64,000 bases of DNA from Branchiostoma floridae (GCF_000003815.2 NC_049991.1:7868976-7932975); one strand, 5' to 3'. Positions 51,515 through 63,699 are shown, numbered from the stretch's first letter. Made by a program: numbers and translations. Notes: generated from the sequence alone by a model not told the origin.

Positions 51515-52417
51515 GCAGAATCCCCAAACGACGAAAAATATGGCGACAAACAAACAACGCAACCCAAATCCTTGACAGGCACCTGTGATTGACAATGCGT
51601 CTTCCTACACGTGCAGCTTGATAACTTGGTTATCAAAAGGCAGCCAATCAGCGACTTGGAGCGCCAATAGCTTTGCCATTCTGAATATTAACGACGTCTG
51701 CCATTGGTCACGCATTTAAATGTTAATGATAGCCAATTAGATAGCACGTTTCAGACTTATATCCCAATTAAATCAAAACTAATTGGTTTTAAAAAGTTGC
51801 TTGATATACGGCTTGATGATATATGATAGTTTATTACAAATTCTTGCCCGAAGGCTAATTGCAGTCAGCATGAAAGTGTACAAACAAGCAGTATAGAACA
51901 ATATGGATTATGTCTACTCTAGTCTAAAAGCTAACACTAAACTGTATCTTGTTGGGTTCGACTTCTTTTCCTGAGACAGTGGAAGATGAATGATCCCACT
52001 TTTTCTGTATAATGTGATAATGTAGCCACTGGATCAAATCTCACTAGCACGCCTAGTTTGCTATCCTTTTTTGTGCGTTTGTCTTTGCGACCCTGTACTA
52101 CTGACAACAGTAGTCTCATCGTCAGATAGCCGATAATTAGCTTTTTTCTGACTGTATACTGTAGTCTACTAATTGTCCGGAATACAATATCATGAATAAA
52201 ATGTACTCTTTTACTTGACTAAAGGTAGTTCATTGTGCCTATTTTTTATATCCATATCATCTGAGCAATTTTTGAGAAGGAAAAGGAACACGACTGTGAT
52301 AATCGCCTGAAGGATTTGCCACCTGCCATCACGAATCTGTCAGTACAATACAACATTTTAAGGCCACTGTAAGTGAATCCCGAAGGCAGGAAGGTATCCA
52401 GGACAGGTAATGAGGTA

Positions 52418-53298
52418 CGAGGGGGGTTCAATAAGTTCTTGGCCTCACCAAGAAATAACAAGCACAACTCAGATTTTCAGGCACAACTTCATAGTATGAA
52501 GTCTTTTATCAATATCCTCCAAATTTCAAATCATTGGAGTCATTACTTTCCAGGCATTCGTTTTTCCTAAATTAGAAGGTAAGTGGCGAGAAAAAAGTTG
52601 TGTGAATTGTGATCAGACATGTGTGGGTCTAGTTTCCCATGCCATAAATTAACAAAAGACGTTGTCAAAATGTTTGATAATGATTCTCTTCCTATTTCAA
52701 GCAAAAAGAATTGGGTTTCTAACTTCCAGCAGCGCAAATTGACCCACACACTCAGGTCAGGTCAATTGTCCACGTTTTTTTCCTTCTCCCTCACCTAACG
52801 TTACTGGGTGTCGCCTGCAAAGTAATGATCACACTAATTTGAATTTTGGTACATATTTATATAAGACTTTATACTTGACATCTATGCTTCGAAATCTGAG
52901 CTGTGCTTATTTTTTCTCGGTAAAGTCGGGGACTTATTGATAACCCCACGTACATGTATAAAGTCTTATATAAATGTGTACCAAAATTCAAATTATTGTG
53001 ATCATCATGTTGCAGGCGACACCCAGTAACGTTAGGTAAGGGATAACGAAAAAAAAAGGTGGACAATTGATCTGCAACCTGAGGCGTGAGGTCAAATTGT
53101 CTGATCACACTTCACCCTTCTTTTTCTCCCAACTTACCTTCTAATTTAGAAAAAACGAATGCCTGGAAAGTAATGACTCCAATGATTTGTAATTTGGAGG
53201 ATATTGATAAAAGACTTCATACTATGAAGTTGTGCCTGAAAATCTGAGTTGTGCTTGTTATTTCTTGGTGAGGCCAAGAACTTATTGAACCCCCCTCG
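52418..53298. mobile_element. 881-bp TA-flanked palindromic transposon (MITE/foldback)
   Basis: Long inverted repeats begin CGAGGGGGGTTCAATAAG and end in the reverse complement. They extend inward almost to the centre, broken by an unpaired stretch of about 130 bp in the left arm (52620-52750). The element is flanked by TA on both sides, and copy A has the unoccupied site GAGGTATGTTCTGATC (TA at 25925-25926). TA duplication with such ends fits a non-autonomous Tc1/mariner-type element (family knowledge). No transposase is encoded. Confidence 0.92.
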
Positions 53299-53785
53299 TA
53301 TGTCCTGATCACCTTATCAGATGATAACAATTAGTACGTTTTAGAAGTAGCTTGATTTGACTTCATGATCTGCGTTCCTACCAAAGTTGCGAGGCATCCT
53401 GTTCAAAAGAGCGTTCTGTTCAATTCGAATATAAGCTCTCTGTTTGTCACTCTCTCTAACTCTCGCTCGCGCGCTCTTTCTCTCTGACTGCTACACAACA
53501 ACAGATTAGCTTGTCCTTGTTGGCACAGTAATTATGAGAGGTTATTGACCTGAATGCAACGAATACAATAGCTTGACCTTACATTTACACAGCCATGACC
53601 TCGCATCTATGATTAGATGCACCTTGTCCAACCACTATTACACAACAGTGAAGAACAATGTCAGTGGGACTCCCGAGACTTAAAGAAGTTCTAAGACTGA
53701 CACTGACAGACAAGAAAGGTCGATTATTCATACTTCAGTGAGTCTTTCTACTGTTTCTCTAAAATCCTATATGGTTGTTGACGTG

Positions 53786-54140
53786 TCATTACCTTCGCCA
53801 AGGTTATGTTTCCGGTTGCGCCATGGTAGAGCAGCTGTGGTGTGGGTGTGTATGCAGTTCAACAGCAAAAATCGAGAATTGATCAGCCTGCAAACGTTTA
53901 GCTTTCTCTTTGTTGTTACCTCGATGAAATGTCATGGAGGTTATATTTTCAGTAGCGTTTGTGTGTGTGTGTCTGTCTGTCTGTGAACAAGATACCTCAA
54001 GAACAGCTGGATGGATTGGTTTCATACTTGGTGCGTTGGTGGGGGTGTGATGAAAGCTGGAAATATTAGATTTGGGGCCTCCTAGCGGCTTCCCTTGGTA
54101 CTGCAGCGCAACTTCCGGTTTGGCTATCTTATGTTCTGAA
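53786..54140. repeat. Probable interspersed repeat upstream of the LRR gene
   Basis: The block runs from CTTCGCCAAGGTTATG through a GT/CTGT microsatellite (53961-53984) and AACAGCTGGATGGATTGG. Its composition resembles repeats dispersed in marine invertebrate genomes (recollection, not verified). It has only one copy in the window. It lies within 100 bp of the LRR gene's splice acceptor. Confidence 0.4.
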
Positions 54141-54239
54141 CAGGCTATGGTCACGAATTTTAGAGTGTTAGATATAGCTCTTGTGCTCAATATTGACATA
54201 TTCGTTGTTCTTTGTAACTACAGGCGCACCAGTAGCAGC

Positions 54240-56892
54240 ATGCCGACGTGTCGAGCTGTTGTCAGTGTCCTCCTCAGTCTCCTGTGTATCGTCACGGCTA
54301 CCTTCGCCTGCCCGAAAAAATGTGACTGTTGGTATTTTGGCCGATATGTTGACTGTGCGGGAGCAGGGCTCGAAGATGTTCCCGCCAACATACCAGTTGG
54401 TGCAACGTATCTCGATCTTGGCAACAATAACATACAGAATCTGTCTGATGCGGATTTCTCCCAACTCACCAGTTTGAGCAAGTGGGGGCTTAAGCTAACA
54501 AACAACGGCATCCGCGTTCTCCCTGTCGGAGTCTTCTCAAATCTCACCCATCTGAGGAGTTTGGATCTATCTGGTAATCATGTAGCTAATCTGCCGGATG
54601 GAATATTCTCAAATCTGACTAGTTTGATACGGCTTTACCTTTCCAACAACAACATCTCGAGTCTAACCGCTAGAGTATTCTCACATCTAACCCGTTTGAG
54701 GTGGCTGGATCTATCTCTTAATCATATAGCTGATCTGTCGGATGGAACGTTCTCACATCTCACCCGTCTGTGGCTCTTGGATCTATCTGGTAATTATATA
54801 GCTGATCTGCCGGATGAAGTATTCTCAAATCTGAAAAGTTTGGGACTGCTTTATCTGTCCAACAATAACATCTCGCGTCTCCCCTCCGGAGTTTTCTCGC
54901 ATCTCAATCATTTGTGGTGTTTGGATCTATCTGGTAATCATATAGCTCATCTCCAAAGTGAAGTATTCTCCAATCTGACTACTTTGGAACGTATTGACTT
55001 GTACAACAATAGCATCTCCCGTCTCCCAACTGGAGTGTTCTCACATCTCATCCGGCTCAGGTGGCTAGATTTGTCTGGTAATCATATAGCTGATCTCCCG
55101 GATGGAATGTTCTCAGATCTGGCCAGTCTGGGACATCTTTATATGGCAAACAATAACATCTCGAGTCTGTCCGTTGGAGTATTCTCACATCTCACCAGTC
55201 TGAAGTGGCTGGATCTATCTGGTAATTGTATATCTCATCTCCCGGGTGGAGTATTCTCAAACCTGACTAGCTTGCTACAGCTTCGCTTGTACAATAATAA
55301 CATCTCGATTCTGCCCGCTAGAGATTTCACACATCTAACCCGTCTGTGGTGGTTGGATCTCTCTGGTAATCATATCTCTGAGCTCCCTGCTGAAGTATTC
55401 TCAAACCTAACCACTTTGCTGGAGCTTCGCTTGTACAATAATAACATTTCTAGTCTCACTCCTGGAGTGTTCTCGCACCTTTATCTGCGGCGGTTGGATT
55501 TGTCCAGAAACAATATAGGCGATCTCCCAAATGGCATATTCTCAAATCTCAACCTTGGAGAGTTGGACCTGTCTAGCAATAACATCTCAAGTCTTCCCAC
55601 TGGAGTCTTCTCACGGCTTTGGAACCTAAGACGGTTGTATCTTAGAAACAACAATATACAGAATCTGGCTGAGGAGATATTTTCAAACGGAACTATCCTT
55701 GAAACACTGGCCCTGTCCGATAATCACATAAACATTTTTCCAGCCACAGCTTTCTCTGATTTAACCAGTGTAACCCAACTGGACTTGTCCAATAACAGTA
55801 TGCAGACTCTACCCGCAGATATTACACGTCTTTCCCTGAAGACTCTTGCCATTGCTGGGAATCCATTCATCTGTGACTGTCGTTTACATTGTCTACTAGC
55901 ATCGGCACGTTTACGCACTTCGATATACGGAGAACCTACATGCAGCTCTCCTCCCCACATGAAAGGTTCTGCTCTGAGATTGTTTATGGCAGACAAGGTT
56001 TGTCACGGCCATGGCGTGTGTAGCACGGGAAGTGCGAGGGGTGCTTGTGCTTGCAATGTCGAGTGGACTGGTTCATACTGTGGCAAAGGTAAGGTCCTCT
56101 CGACAATCCTCTTTATCCTAGGCACAAATGTTTTTGCTAAAAATAAATCAAATCAGAATCAGATGAAAGGATGGTCGTTTTCTATTACCTACACTGTGAT
56201 CACGCCAATCTTCCGGGTCAAGTCTTTCTTCCCAAGAACATAAAAACGACCTGGAAAAACACTTTATAGAGTTAAGTATTATATCATCTCAGTTTGCATT
56301 CCTCGTCACTGTTATGAATGCATGGTAACACTGCCTCAGTGACGTTGTTACCCCAAAATTGAAAAGTTGTTATCACACACACAGTATTTACATCTATCAT
56401 CGGTTGCACCAGTGTGGGCATTGCTGCAGTGCAGATGATTGTGGCAGCTGTCTTCTTTATGGTCCTGAGACAAAGGAGGAAGAGAAGAAGGAAATACCCT
56501 CTACGATCAATAGAATATTTTCTTCCAAGTGACAAGTGAGTAAGGTTTATTTCTTTTTTCAAGGACAGTAGTGAACGTTTATTTTCAGGTTATTCTACAA
56601 GTCAATCTTGAAAGTTTTGCACCCATATCGCTTTTCATCATTTCTGTAAAATGTTCAAGATGTTTCCATCCTAAGACTACAAACTTTAACATAATGTTCT
56701 TGTCCCATGCTCTTGTACAGTTCACAGGAGAATGTAGGAAAAGGTCTTACTGGTTACTGTCCGGTCAGAATTCCAGAAGCTCAAGGTCAACCCCAGCCTT
56801 GTGACACAAGGCCATTGATAATTCACAAATGCAATTTAATTCCATATAAATCTAACTTGCTATTGGTAGAGTATGAGAAAAATCCTTCCTAG
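54240..56892 (+). CDS. LRR-EGF single-pass transmembrane receptor, three coding exons
   Basis: Exons are 54240-56088, 56385-56535 and 56721-56892; the phases (1, then 2) agree and the joined frame is 723 aa. The ATG at 54240 follows an acceptor (TTTGTAACTACAG, ending 54223) and starts a signal peptide (VVSVLLSLLCIVTATFA). Domains in order: LRRNT (CPKKCDC), about 20 LRRs of 24 residues (xxLxLxxNxIxxLPxGVFSxL), LRRCT (FICDCRLHC to KVC) and a short EGF-like Cys motif. Exon 2 encodes a membrane helix (VGIAAVQMIVAAVFFMVL) followed by RQRRKRRRK, which sets topology. Exon 3 gives a cytoplasmic tail of about 57 residues with no TIR or kinase domain. Repeated NLT/NIS sequons imply N-glycosylation. It is probably a cell-surface recognition or adhesion protein; the ligand is unknown. 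It converges on PIGQ. Confidence 0.9.
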
Positions 56893-56946
56893 GCATATAC
56901 ATAAATGTAAATTGCAAAGGTATGCATCTTATGAGAGGTGAACCAA

Positions 56947-56952
56947 AATAAA
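56947..56952 (+). terminator. Candidate poly(A) signal of the LRR gene
   Basis: AATAAA lies 55 nt after the stop codon at 56890-56892, with the expected order for a 3' end. No transcript data support it. Confidence 0.5.
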
Positions 56953-57269
56953 TTGGAGAAGAGGTTGAATCTTTTTCTCACTAGGTCAAGAGTTTTGCAA
57001 ATGTTTTCTTGTACATATGCAATAATATAACTTTTCCAAGAAATATACATGTAGGCCTAGGCTGCTAGCACAATATAGATGAATTATACATGTACTCAAG
57101 ACGAAGTAAAGAAAATACAGATTGTTTTCAAATGTACTAAGGTTCTGGTGTCTTTCCTGATGTGTACACCCTTTTCTGTGAAAAAGCTATTTGTCCTGAC
57201 CCTTGTTGTGCCTAATGGCACACAGGACAGCACATTTCCTTGCTGTTTCAGTAACAGTACAGGGTATTT
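56953..57269. other. Spacer between convergent genes
   Basis: Lies between the 3' ends of the LRR gene and PIGQ. No gene seen, and no convincing minus-strand AATAAA for PIGQ was found here, so the end of its 3' untranslated region is undefined. Confidence 0.5.
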
Positions 57270-57465
57270 TACAGGGAGGGGTTTCTAGACCTTTCCCTTT
57301 GATGTGGTGGAGGCACCTCCTCGAACACAAGACCCCCCTTGTACCTCCTAACCAATTTAGTCTGTGTAGCCCCAAAAGAGATTTTGAACCAGGGTCTCCC
57401 AATTACTGCCTTAATCATTGGAACCAGGAGCTAAACTGTGAGGCTGCTGCTAGTTGAGTTACAGT
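57270..57465 (-). repeat. tRNA-derived SINE-like sequence
   Basis: Read on the minus strand, CTCAACTAGCAGCAGCC, then a GGTTCAAAATC word resembling a pol III B box (GGTTCGANTCC) and a GGGGCTACACAG tail, recall a decayed tRNA-like SINE head. The boxes are imperfect and no tail repeat or target duplication was identified. Confidence 0.3.
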
Positions 57466-57528
57466 CCTTAGCGAGTTCTTTTCATTCACTGTCAATCGAT
57501 GCTGGCCCTTTGCTGAATGAGGCACTCT

Positions 57529-60500
57529 TTATGGTTTGTTTCCCCCCCAAGGATAGATGAGATCTCCCGTTAGCAGCTTCCTTCCCAGCATGCTCCAGGA
57601 CGTCAGTTCCTCCTGCCCAGTCTGCTGCAGACTGTGTCTCTCAAGCACTGTTGCCATGGTAACAGGAACAACCTGTAACCATGACAACAATACTGTCAAT
57701 TCATTTAAGATTAGTAGCACTTTGCCCAGCACAATAAAAATCGTGAATGACTTTCAGTTCACACATTAAAGAATAGTAGTAACATTATGGAAGACATGTA
57801 CAGAACATAAATCATTTCAATCATGCTGTAAGTATATTGCAAGGTGGTTTATGAAAATGAAACACGGTAAATCCTAAAATCTTCAGCGTTTTCAAGTGAA
57901 CTTTCAGCACACTATTCATCACACTCTGAGTGTATATTTACAGCTTTGGATTTCTTTTCAGGTTTTTGAAACAATCATTATTTGTGGTGGTACTAAAAAC
58001 TGTTTTCCAGAGAATGCAAATATGGACAGAAAAAAGGTTATGAAAATTTTGCTTTGAATTTTAAAGTTTATAATCAGAAAACATACCTGCACAGACAAGC
58101 ACAGAGGTCTGTCTTCCACCTGGGGCAGCACCTGGAATGTAATCCCACCTGCAGCAAGACATATTAAACAGTTTAGCAGATGCAAATAAATAAGTATGAA
58201 AGGTGTCCCAGTATTTCAAATCTAAAAGCTGTGATGGCCTTATACAGTCATGTCGACATTGTTTCAACTTCCCAAATCCACCTGTACATGCAATTTTGGG
58301 CAATAATTATATGTTCATATGCCCTTTCTTCTGTTCTCTCTTCTCTTTTTCTTGGCATTGTCATTGTTTCAAACATTATGTTGTGCACCACAATTTTTCT
58401 TTGTGCACCTTACTGTTAAAGTTAGGTGCACCAGTCCAATTATTAAAAAGAATGAATAAAATATAAAGCACCTTACCTGCCATGCTTTCACCATTGCACA
58501 GCTGAAGTAAGACTGAGAACAGAGGGAAGCTGCTGATAGTTGTGATCACCTTCGTCAACACTCCTTGTAGAATCAGCACTGCCATACGGAACTGTTTGTA
58601 CACAAAAGTGTTCCCGGTCCAAGTTATTTTCTATTGTACAGTTATTGTCCAAAAATTGTGTCATAAAAATATTTTGATTTCATTTCGTAATACAACTCCA
58701 TTACTCTACTGTTTTTCCAAATCATACTGAATTCATAACAAACTTCTTGAAGAACCATTATTAGTTTTATATCAACAATGACAAAGAGAGTAATTATATT
58801 ATGTACAAACTTACAGCTGTAAAGACCACATAGTACAATGCTGTTGTGGGAAGCAGGAACAGCAGGATAGTGAACAGCAGGGTTCCCAGGAACAGCTAAG
58901 TTAACAGACATAAACATTCATGTACTCACACACACTGGGTCATATACTATTGTCTCTAATGATCTTCAATAAATTTCTAATATGTTACAAAAATTCAAAA
59001 CTCATGCACAATGTCGTGATAATGATTGAATTTAACATAATGTAAAAAGTAAAGAATTTCTGAAGTTATCTGAGGACCATCCTTGTACATGTGTTAGGTG
59101 GTCTTCCATGTCTAAATGCTGAGGATCAAGTCAATACATTCATTCTAAGTGACATGGATCAGAGTTAAAATCAAATTCTTTTAAGCAACTATCCACATGC
59201 ACAGTAAAATTTGTCTGACTCCAATCAGTAATTCTATTGGTAGAATTTGCGAATGTACTGGCAGAAATCCTGATTTATTAATTTCATCTGAAGACTGGTG
59301 GGTAACACCTTTAACTTTAACAAGTTAGTTTCCAAGGGGACCAACCATGATCACTGTTGATAGAGACTCTGACTGCTATCACCTTCCCTACTAGTATATG
59401 ATGACCCTGTCAGACTGAAATCTCTACACTGACATAGATAGAATTTCCATTTCAACCCCCACCCCTGTGAATGAAACATGCCACACTAACCTGATCTACA
59501 TTATACTGACAGGAGTCCACCCTCTGTCTCAGTGGGTTCCATTTTTTCCCCGTGAACAGCCTCCAGAGAGACCCGAGTCCATACAGCTGCAGCCTGTACA
59601 ACCTGGGTGATGACAATGTGAGAAGAACATTGTACAGTTTGTGTCCATATGCATGATACATGGTCACAAAAAAGTTCTAAATGATACATGTTCCTTATTA
59701 GCTTGGGACTTTGAAGTACATAGTAGTTTATTAGTACATCACATTTTCTGTGTGTGTAATCTTAAAAGAATTTTCCAAATACTGGAGCAAGGCAACAATG
59801 CATGTAAATCTAAAAAAACCTTGCCACACAATCTAACACCAATTTACTTGGCTAACATGTTGGCAACTCCTCAGCTACATGTGCTTTCCTTGGCCTGAAT
59901 GAGCCACAAGGACAATGTCTGAAATACTGGCCAGGTATATATATATTTGCTTTAGATTGTGACATTAAAACATAGATGGATAACATGGTACTATATACAA
60001 ACTTACCTCGCTGCATATACATAGAAGCAGTAGATATGAAACGTCAACATGGACAGAGTGTCTGATGCCAGGGCCAACAATACAGACATGCCCAGACAGC
60101 CTGATAGACCAATACACCAGGTGATCAGCTCCAGGTAGGGTCGTAGAATGTACAGGTAACCTTAAAGAAAATGTAGAAGGCATTAGTCTTATTACCAAGG
60201 TGTTGAGGACAGTATGAGAGTTAAATGTATCCAGTGTGAGATTTCAAAAATTACTGCATATTTTGAAACCTTTGCAGTGGTTTTATTTTTGCAGTACCTC
60301 TCTAACTGTGGCAAGCCAATACTAGTGAAGCCATCTTGAAGATTCATGAAATGCAAAATTGTGACACCGCAAATATTCATTTTTATGGTGTTGCTACGGT
60401 ACAGTTACTGCATTTGAGCATTGTTTCAACAGTCAAAACTGCTTTAGCCCCAAATATTGTAAGCTCCTTGCAATGCAGCCCCTGGCTGGGTTGAGAGAAT

Positions 60501-62913
60501 AGTCGACCCACCAAATAATTTTTCTCTTTTGCCTGCGAAAAGAGGTCCCCACCAACTCTCCACCAAAATGTAAGATTTACAGTTACTGTATTTCACAGAT
60601 ACCCTAAAACTAATAGAAAGTCAACTAATGTTACATAAACCCTACAAATGCGTAAAAAAAAATTATCTAGTGTGTGGAGTGACAGCCCTGTGGATGCCAA
60701 ACCTTAAATATCGGACAAAAGACTCTAGGAGCATTGAAAATGTTAACTGGAAATGTAGAGACCCAAAATGTAGACATGAAGCTCAAAATGTGTCAAAACA
60801 AAGGAAGTAAATTGTTGTGACCCAGTGTGTAATTCAAAAGAGACTGACCTATCCAAAGCTGGATGTGGTACAGGAAGAAACGTCCCAGGAACTCGTCCAA
60901 TGGTCGGTTGAGTTTCAGACCAGCAGGGGCACCCATCAGCCAGTGTAGCAGGGCTTGTAACTCTGACGCTACGTACTGTGGCAAATATGATCATTCTAAT
61001 TTCACATGTAATACTTGTAATAAAAATTAGATAAGAACAATGATAGTCACCTATAGAGTGTCTTCTATAGGATGCAAATCTTTGTTGACCATAATCAGGC
61101 AATGTTCTACTTTTGTACCATAGGTATAATATATAATTGAAAAGAACATGACATTTAGAATGTCTTCTACTACTGCCTATCAAAACATAGACAGCATAGA
61201 TGTATTACACTTTGCACTGTTGCATTGTATCTCTATAGCCAGTATAGGTACCCTTTGGGGTAACACACCAGCTTTATGTGATATTGGAAAAATGGTTTTG
61301 CCTACATTATACAGGTACATTTATTTTGTATATATTTTTGAGAGTTTAAGATCAAATATACATGTACAACCAAACAATATGAAACAACTTACATCTGCAA
61401 AAGGGATGAGGTTGGTTGCCAGTGTCTTGGTGTAGTTTCCCTTTGAGAGGAAGAGGAAGACTGCAACACCCAGCAAGACGTCCAGCACCAAGGACAGGGC
61501 AAGGTCACATACACGTCCTCTATATGACCATATATGGGGATTTCAATTCAACATTCATAATTCATCTGTGGTAAATGTCATTGTATATAATACAAGACTA
61601 CATAGATATAACGCTGGATGATACATTTTACCCAGATTACAAGATTAGTATGAAACACTATGACACTATACAGCTATAGTAGTACTTCAATGTAATATAG
61701 TCAATGTTCATAAATTAAACAAAAAAAACATTAACCTGTAATGCTGGCTGTTGTGGTTGGACCCTTTCGTGCCTACACTAGTCTCTCCATACCTGATGAC
61801 AGTACTGAGGTGTCCAAGCCGAAGCGCCACCTGGCTTCCCACTGTAGGGTACTGCACCACTGAGCAGAAGACTTCATTCTGATAAATTCTGTAATTCAGA
61901 TGAAACAGGATCACATTTAACATGGTAGACACTTAACAAGATTCACCTTACAGTAGATGACAAACAACACACAAACCAAATGTATTATAAAGGACAAATC
62001 AGTTGCCTCTAAAGTAAGCATATGGTGCTTTGTAAAAACAAGGAGGTTAAAGTTTAACCTCCTTGGTAAAAAAAATATGTAAGAAAAAGAAATAGAGCAG
62101 ATACCATATACATGCTCCATAACACAGTCATCATCAGTAACAGTGAAATGGTGCATGAAATTAAAAATGGCTTCTGTTTTTCTATGCTGTCTACATTTTC
62201 CTAACTACCTGAATGTTTCTAATGCTGAAGCAATTAAGGAGACCAGCAAGATTGTTAACAAATCACCTGGAAAGACAGCTGCTCCTGCATATTTTTACAA
62301 TTGTTCTTGCAGCGAGTTGTATGAGACAGAGTAAAGTCCATATTGGTGCGAGAATACGTGATGTCACACTGGCACGTTTGTTGTTGGCTGACTTACTATG
62401 TGTCAGTTGCAGTCCTGACTGCTCTTCAAAGAAACATCTGTGACATCTTAGGGCTGAAAATGCCACATCGAAATCTGATTGGTTGGCAGTGTTAATTAAG
62501 TCAACCACTTGGAAGGCTGACTTCAAAATGTGCGCTTGGTCGTAGACGATCAGTATTCGAGGGTCATTTTGAGTCACGTGGTTGTTCCAGTTGCCTTGTG
62601 GGTCCACATGGGGTATGTCGGTATCATCTTTTATCAGTTCAACCCAACAATCTTGTAAGAGATTGGATACAGAATTACTTGGAACCTCCTGAACAGGATT
62701 CTCCGTAGTATTAACCCATTTGCCGAGTATTCCGAGCTTGTACGCTCCTCTCTCTGATTCAGACTGGAGTAAATTTCGTGCATCGGATATTTTCAAACCG
62801 GACGTAGGATGTAACACTGAGAAGATGCAGACAATCTTCAAGTCTTCATCTTGCCAGCCGACCAGCCAACCACTATCAGCATTAAGGCAGCAGCGTGGTA
62901 TGAACACCTTCAT
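57529..62913 (-). CDS. PIGQ: PIGQ, GPI-GlcNAc transferase subunit Q (ten coding exons)
   Basis: PIGQ (Gpi1 family) stabilises the ER complex with PIGA, PIGC, PIGH, PIGP, PIGY and DPM2 that transfers GlcNAc to phosphatidylinositol, the first step of GPI-anchor synthesis. Coding exons on minus, all with GT-AG borders and compatible phases: 62913-62267, 61888-61793, 61519-61393, 60975-60849, 60160-60007, 59602-59491, 58895-58815, 58591-58477, 58148-58087, 57672-57529; joined 554 aa, near the 581 of a vertebrate form. Family landmarks: [15 protein letters not shown] start, [80 protein letters not shown] and C-terminal GDLIYPW. Several hydrophobic helices fit a multi-pass ER protein. The start was chosen by match to the family's N-terminus; the first coding exon opens after an acceptor at 62928. 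No frame break was seen. Confidence 0.96.
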
Positions 62914-62954
62914 GTTTTGAGTCGGGCCTGTATGAGAAAGAACATCAGAATCAG

Positions 62955-63015
62955 GAGAAACATAATTTGTTCGCAGGTACCCAACGCTGCTAACCACTAC
63001 GCCAAAAGGGTCAGA
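62955..63015 (-). repeat. tRNA-like A-box fragment in PIGQ intron 1
   Basis: On the minus strand TTTTGGCGTAGTGGTTAGCA contains TGGCGTAGTGG, a full match to the pol III A-box consensus, followed by CGTTGGGTACCTGCGAAC. This is how a tRNA-derived SINE head would look. The B box is weak, and the boundary was not found. Confidence 0.35.
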
Positions 63016-63699
63016 CCCATTGGTATGGTCAGTTTGGCGGCGCTTGAACCCCACTGTTACACATGTGGCAAGGAGGTAAAACTTGCATGTGAGTAATAAA
63101 CATGTGTGGGGGGGAGGGCAAAAGTTTGGTTGGTTTGTTGCCTTGGTTGCCTGCATTACAGTTTAACTGACATAGCGACATATGCAATAAAACAACCTTA
63201 ATGCGCTAGAATAAGTAACAGCAGCATCGAAAATGTCTTGAATGACGTTGAATACCTGCTGGCGAAAAAATACCAAGTTTAACAACCTTGTCACATGTCA
63301 TGTGCAGCGAAGTGATGTCTGTTGACGAAATCGACTGGCTCATTGGAACGAACCATTTCTACGAAGGGGTTTACAAGCGCAAGATGTATTTTAATATAAA
63401 ACAACCAATCGTGTGACCTGAAAATATACTTATCCAGACAATAAAAGATATTTGGTTGATGTTAATATTCCAGATTAACAAGATATCAACGTTACAATGA
63501 TGAGGTGTTCATCACTTTTATTTTTGGGATTGACTCATTTTGATCATGCCATTCAGCTGAGTTTGTATAGGGGTGTCGAATCTAAGCAAATTCAGAATAA
63601 TAAAAGGAGTTTCTAAAAAATCATCAAATATCATAAACAAATTTATTCCATATATCTTATATATTTCATGATTATCAATGAAAAGAAAACATTTGCTCC
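63016..63699. other. Intron 1 of PIGQ / intergenic
   Basis: AT-rich, no gene or clear repeat seen. It falls inside the predicted PIGQ intron 63751-62928. Confidence 0.5.

Larger units (their letters stand above)
50529..53715. repeat. Cassette copy C (right part), duplicate of 24019-26337
   Basis: It begins abruptly at TTATCTTTATGTCCATTTCC and runs colinear with copy A to the GACTTAAAGAAGTTCTAAG block. It lacks the 1.7-kb retrotransposon and the 108-bp MITE of copy A and carries its own 881-bp insertion at 52418. No intact gene seen. Confidence 0.88.

Noticed and set aside
54072-54239. N-terminal extension of the LRR frame
   Set aside because: Opens with TTG, contains a splice acceptor ending at 54223, and the signal peptide begins only at the ATG at 54240.
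56089-56243. Last 51 residues of the uninterrupted LRR frame
   Set aside because: They follow a strong donor and encode no membrane segment, while the next exons in phase do.
58815-59605. Polycystin/TRP-type channel gene suggested by hydrophobic minus-strand exons
   Set aside because: The exons carry [13 protein letters not shown] and MGAPAGLK, which are PIGQ signatures, and all ten exons join in phase as PIGQ.
62914-63156. 81-residue N-terminal extension of the PIGQ frame
   Set aside because: It lies upstream of an acceptor at 62928 and has no similarity to PIGQ; the family start matches the ATG at 62913.
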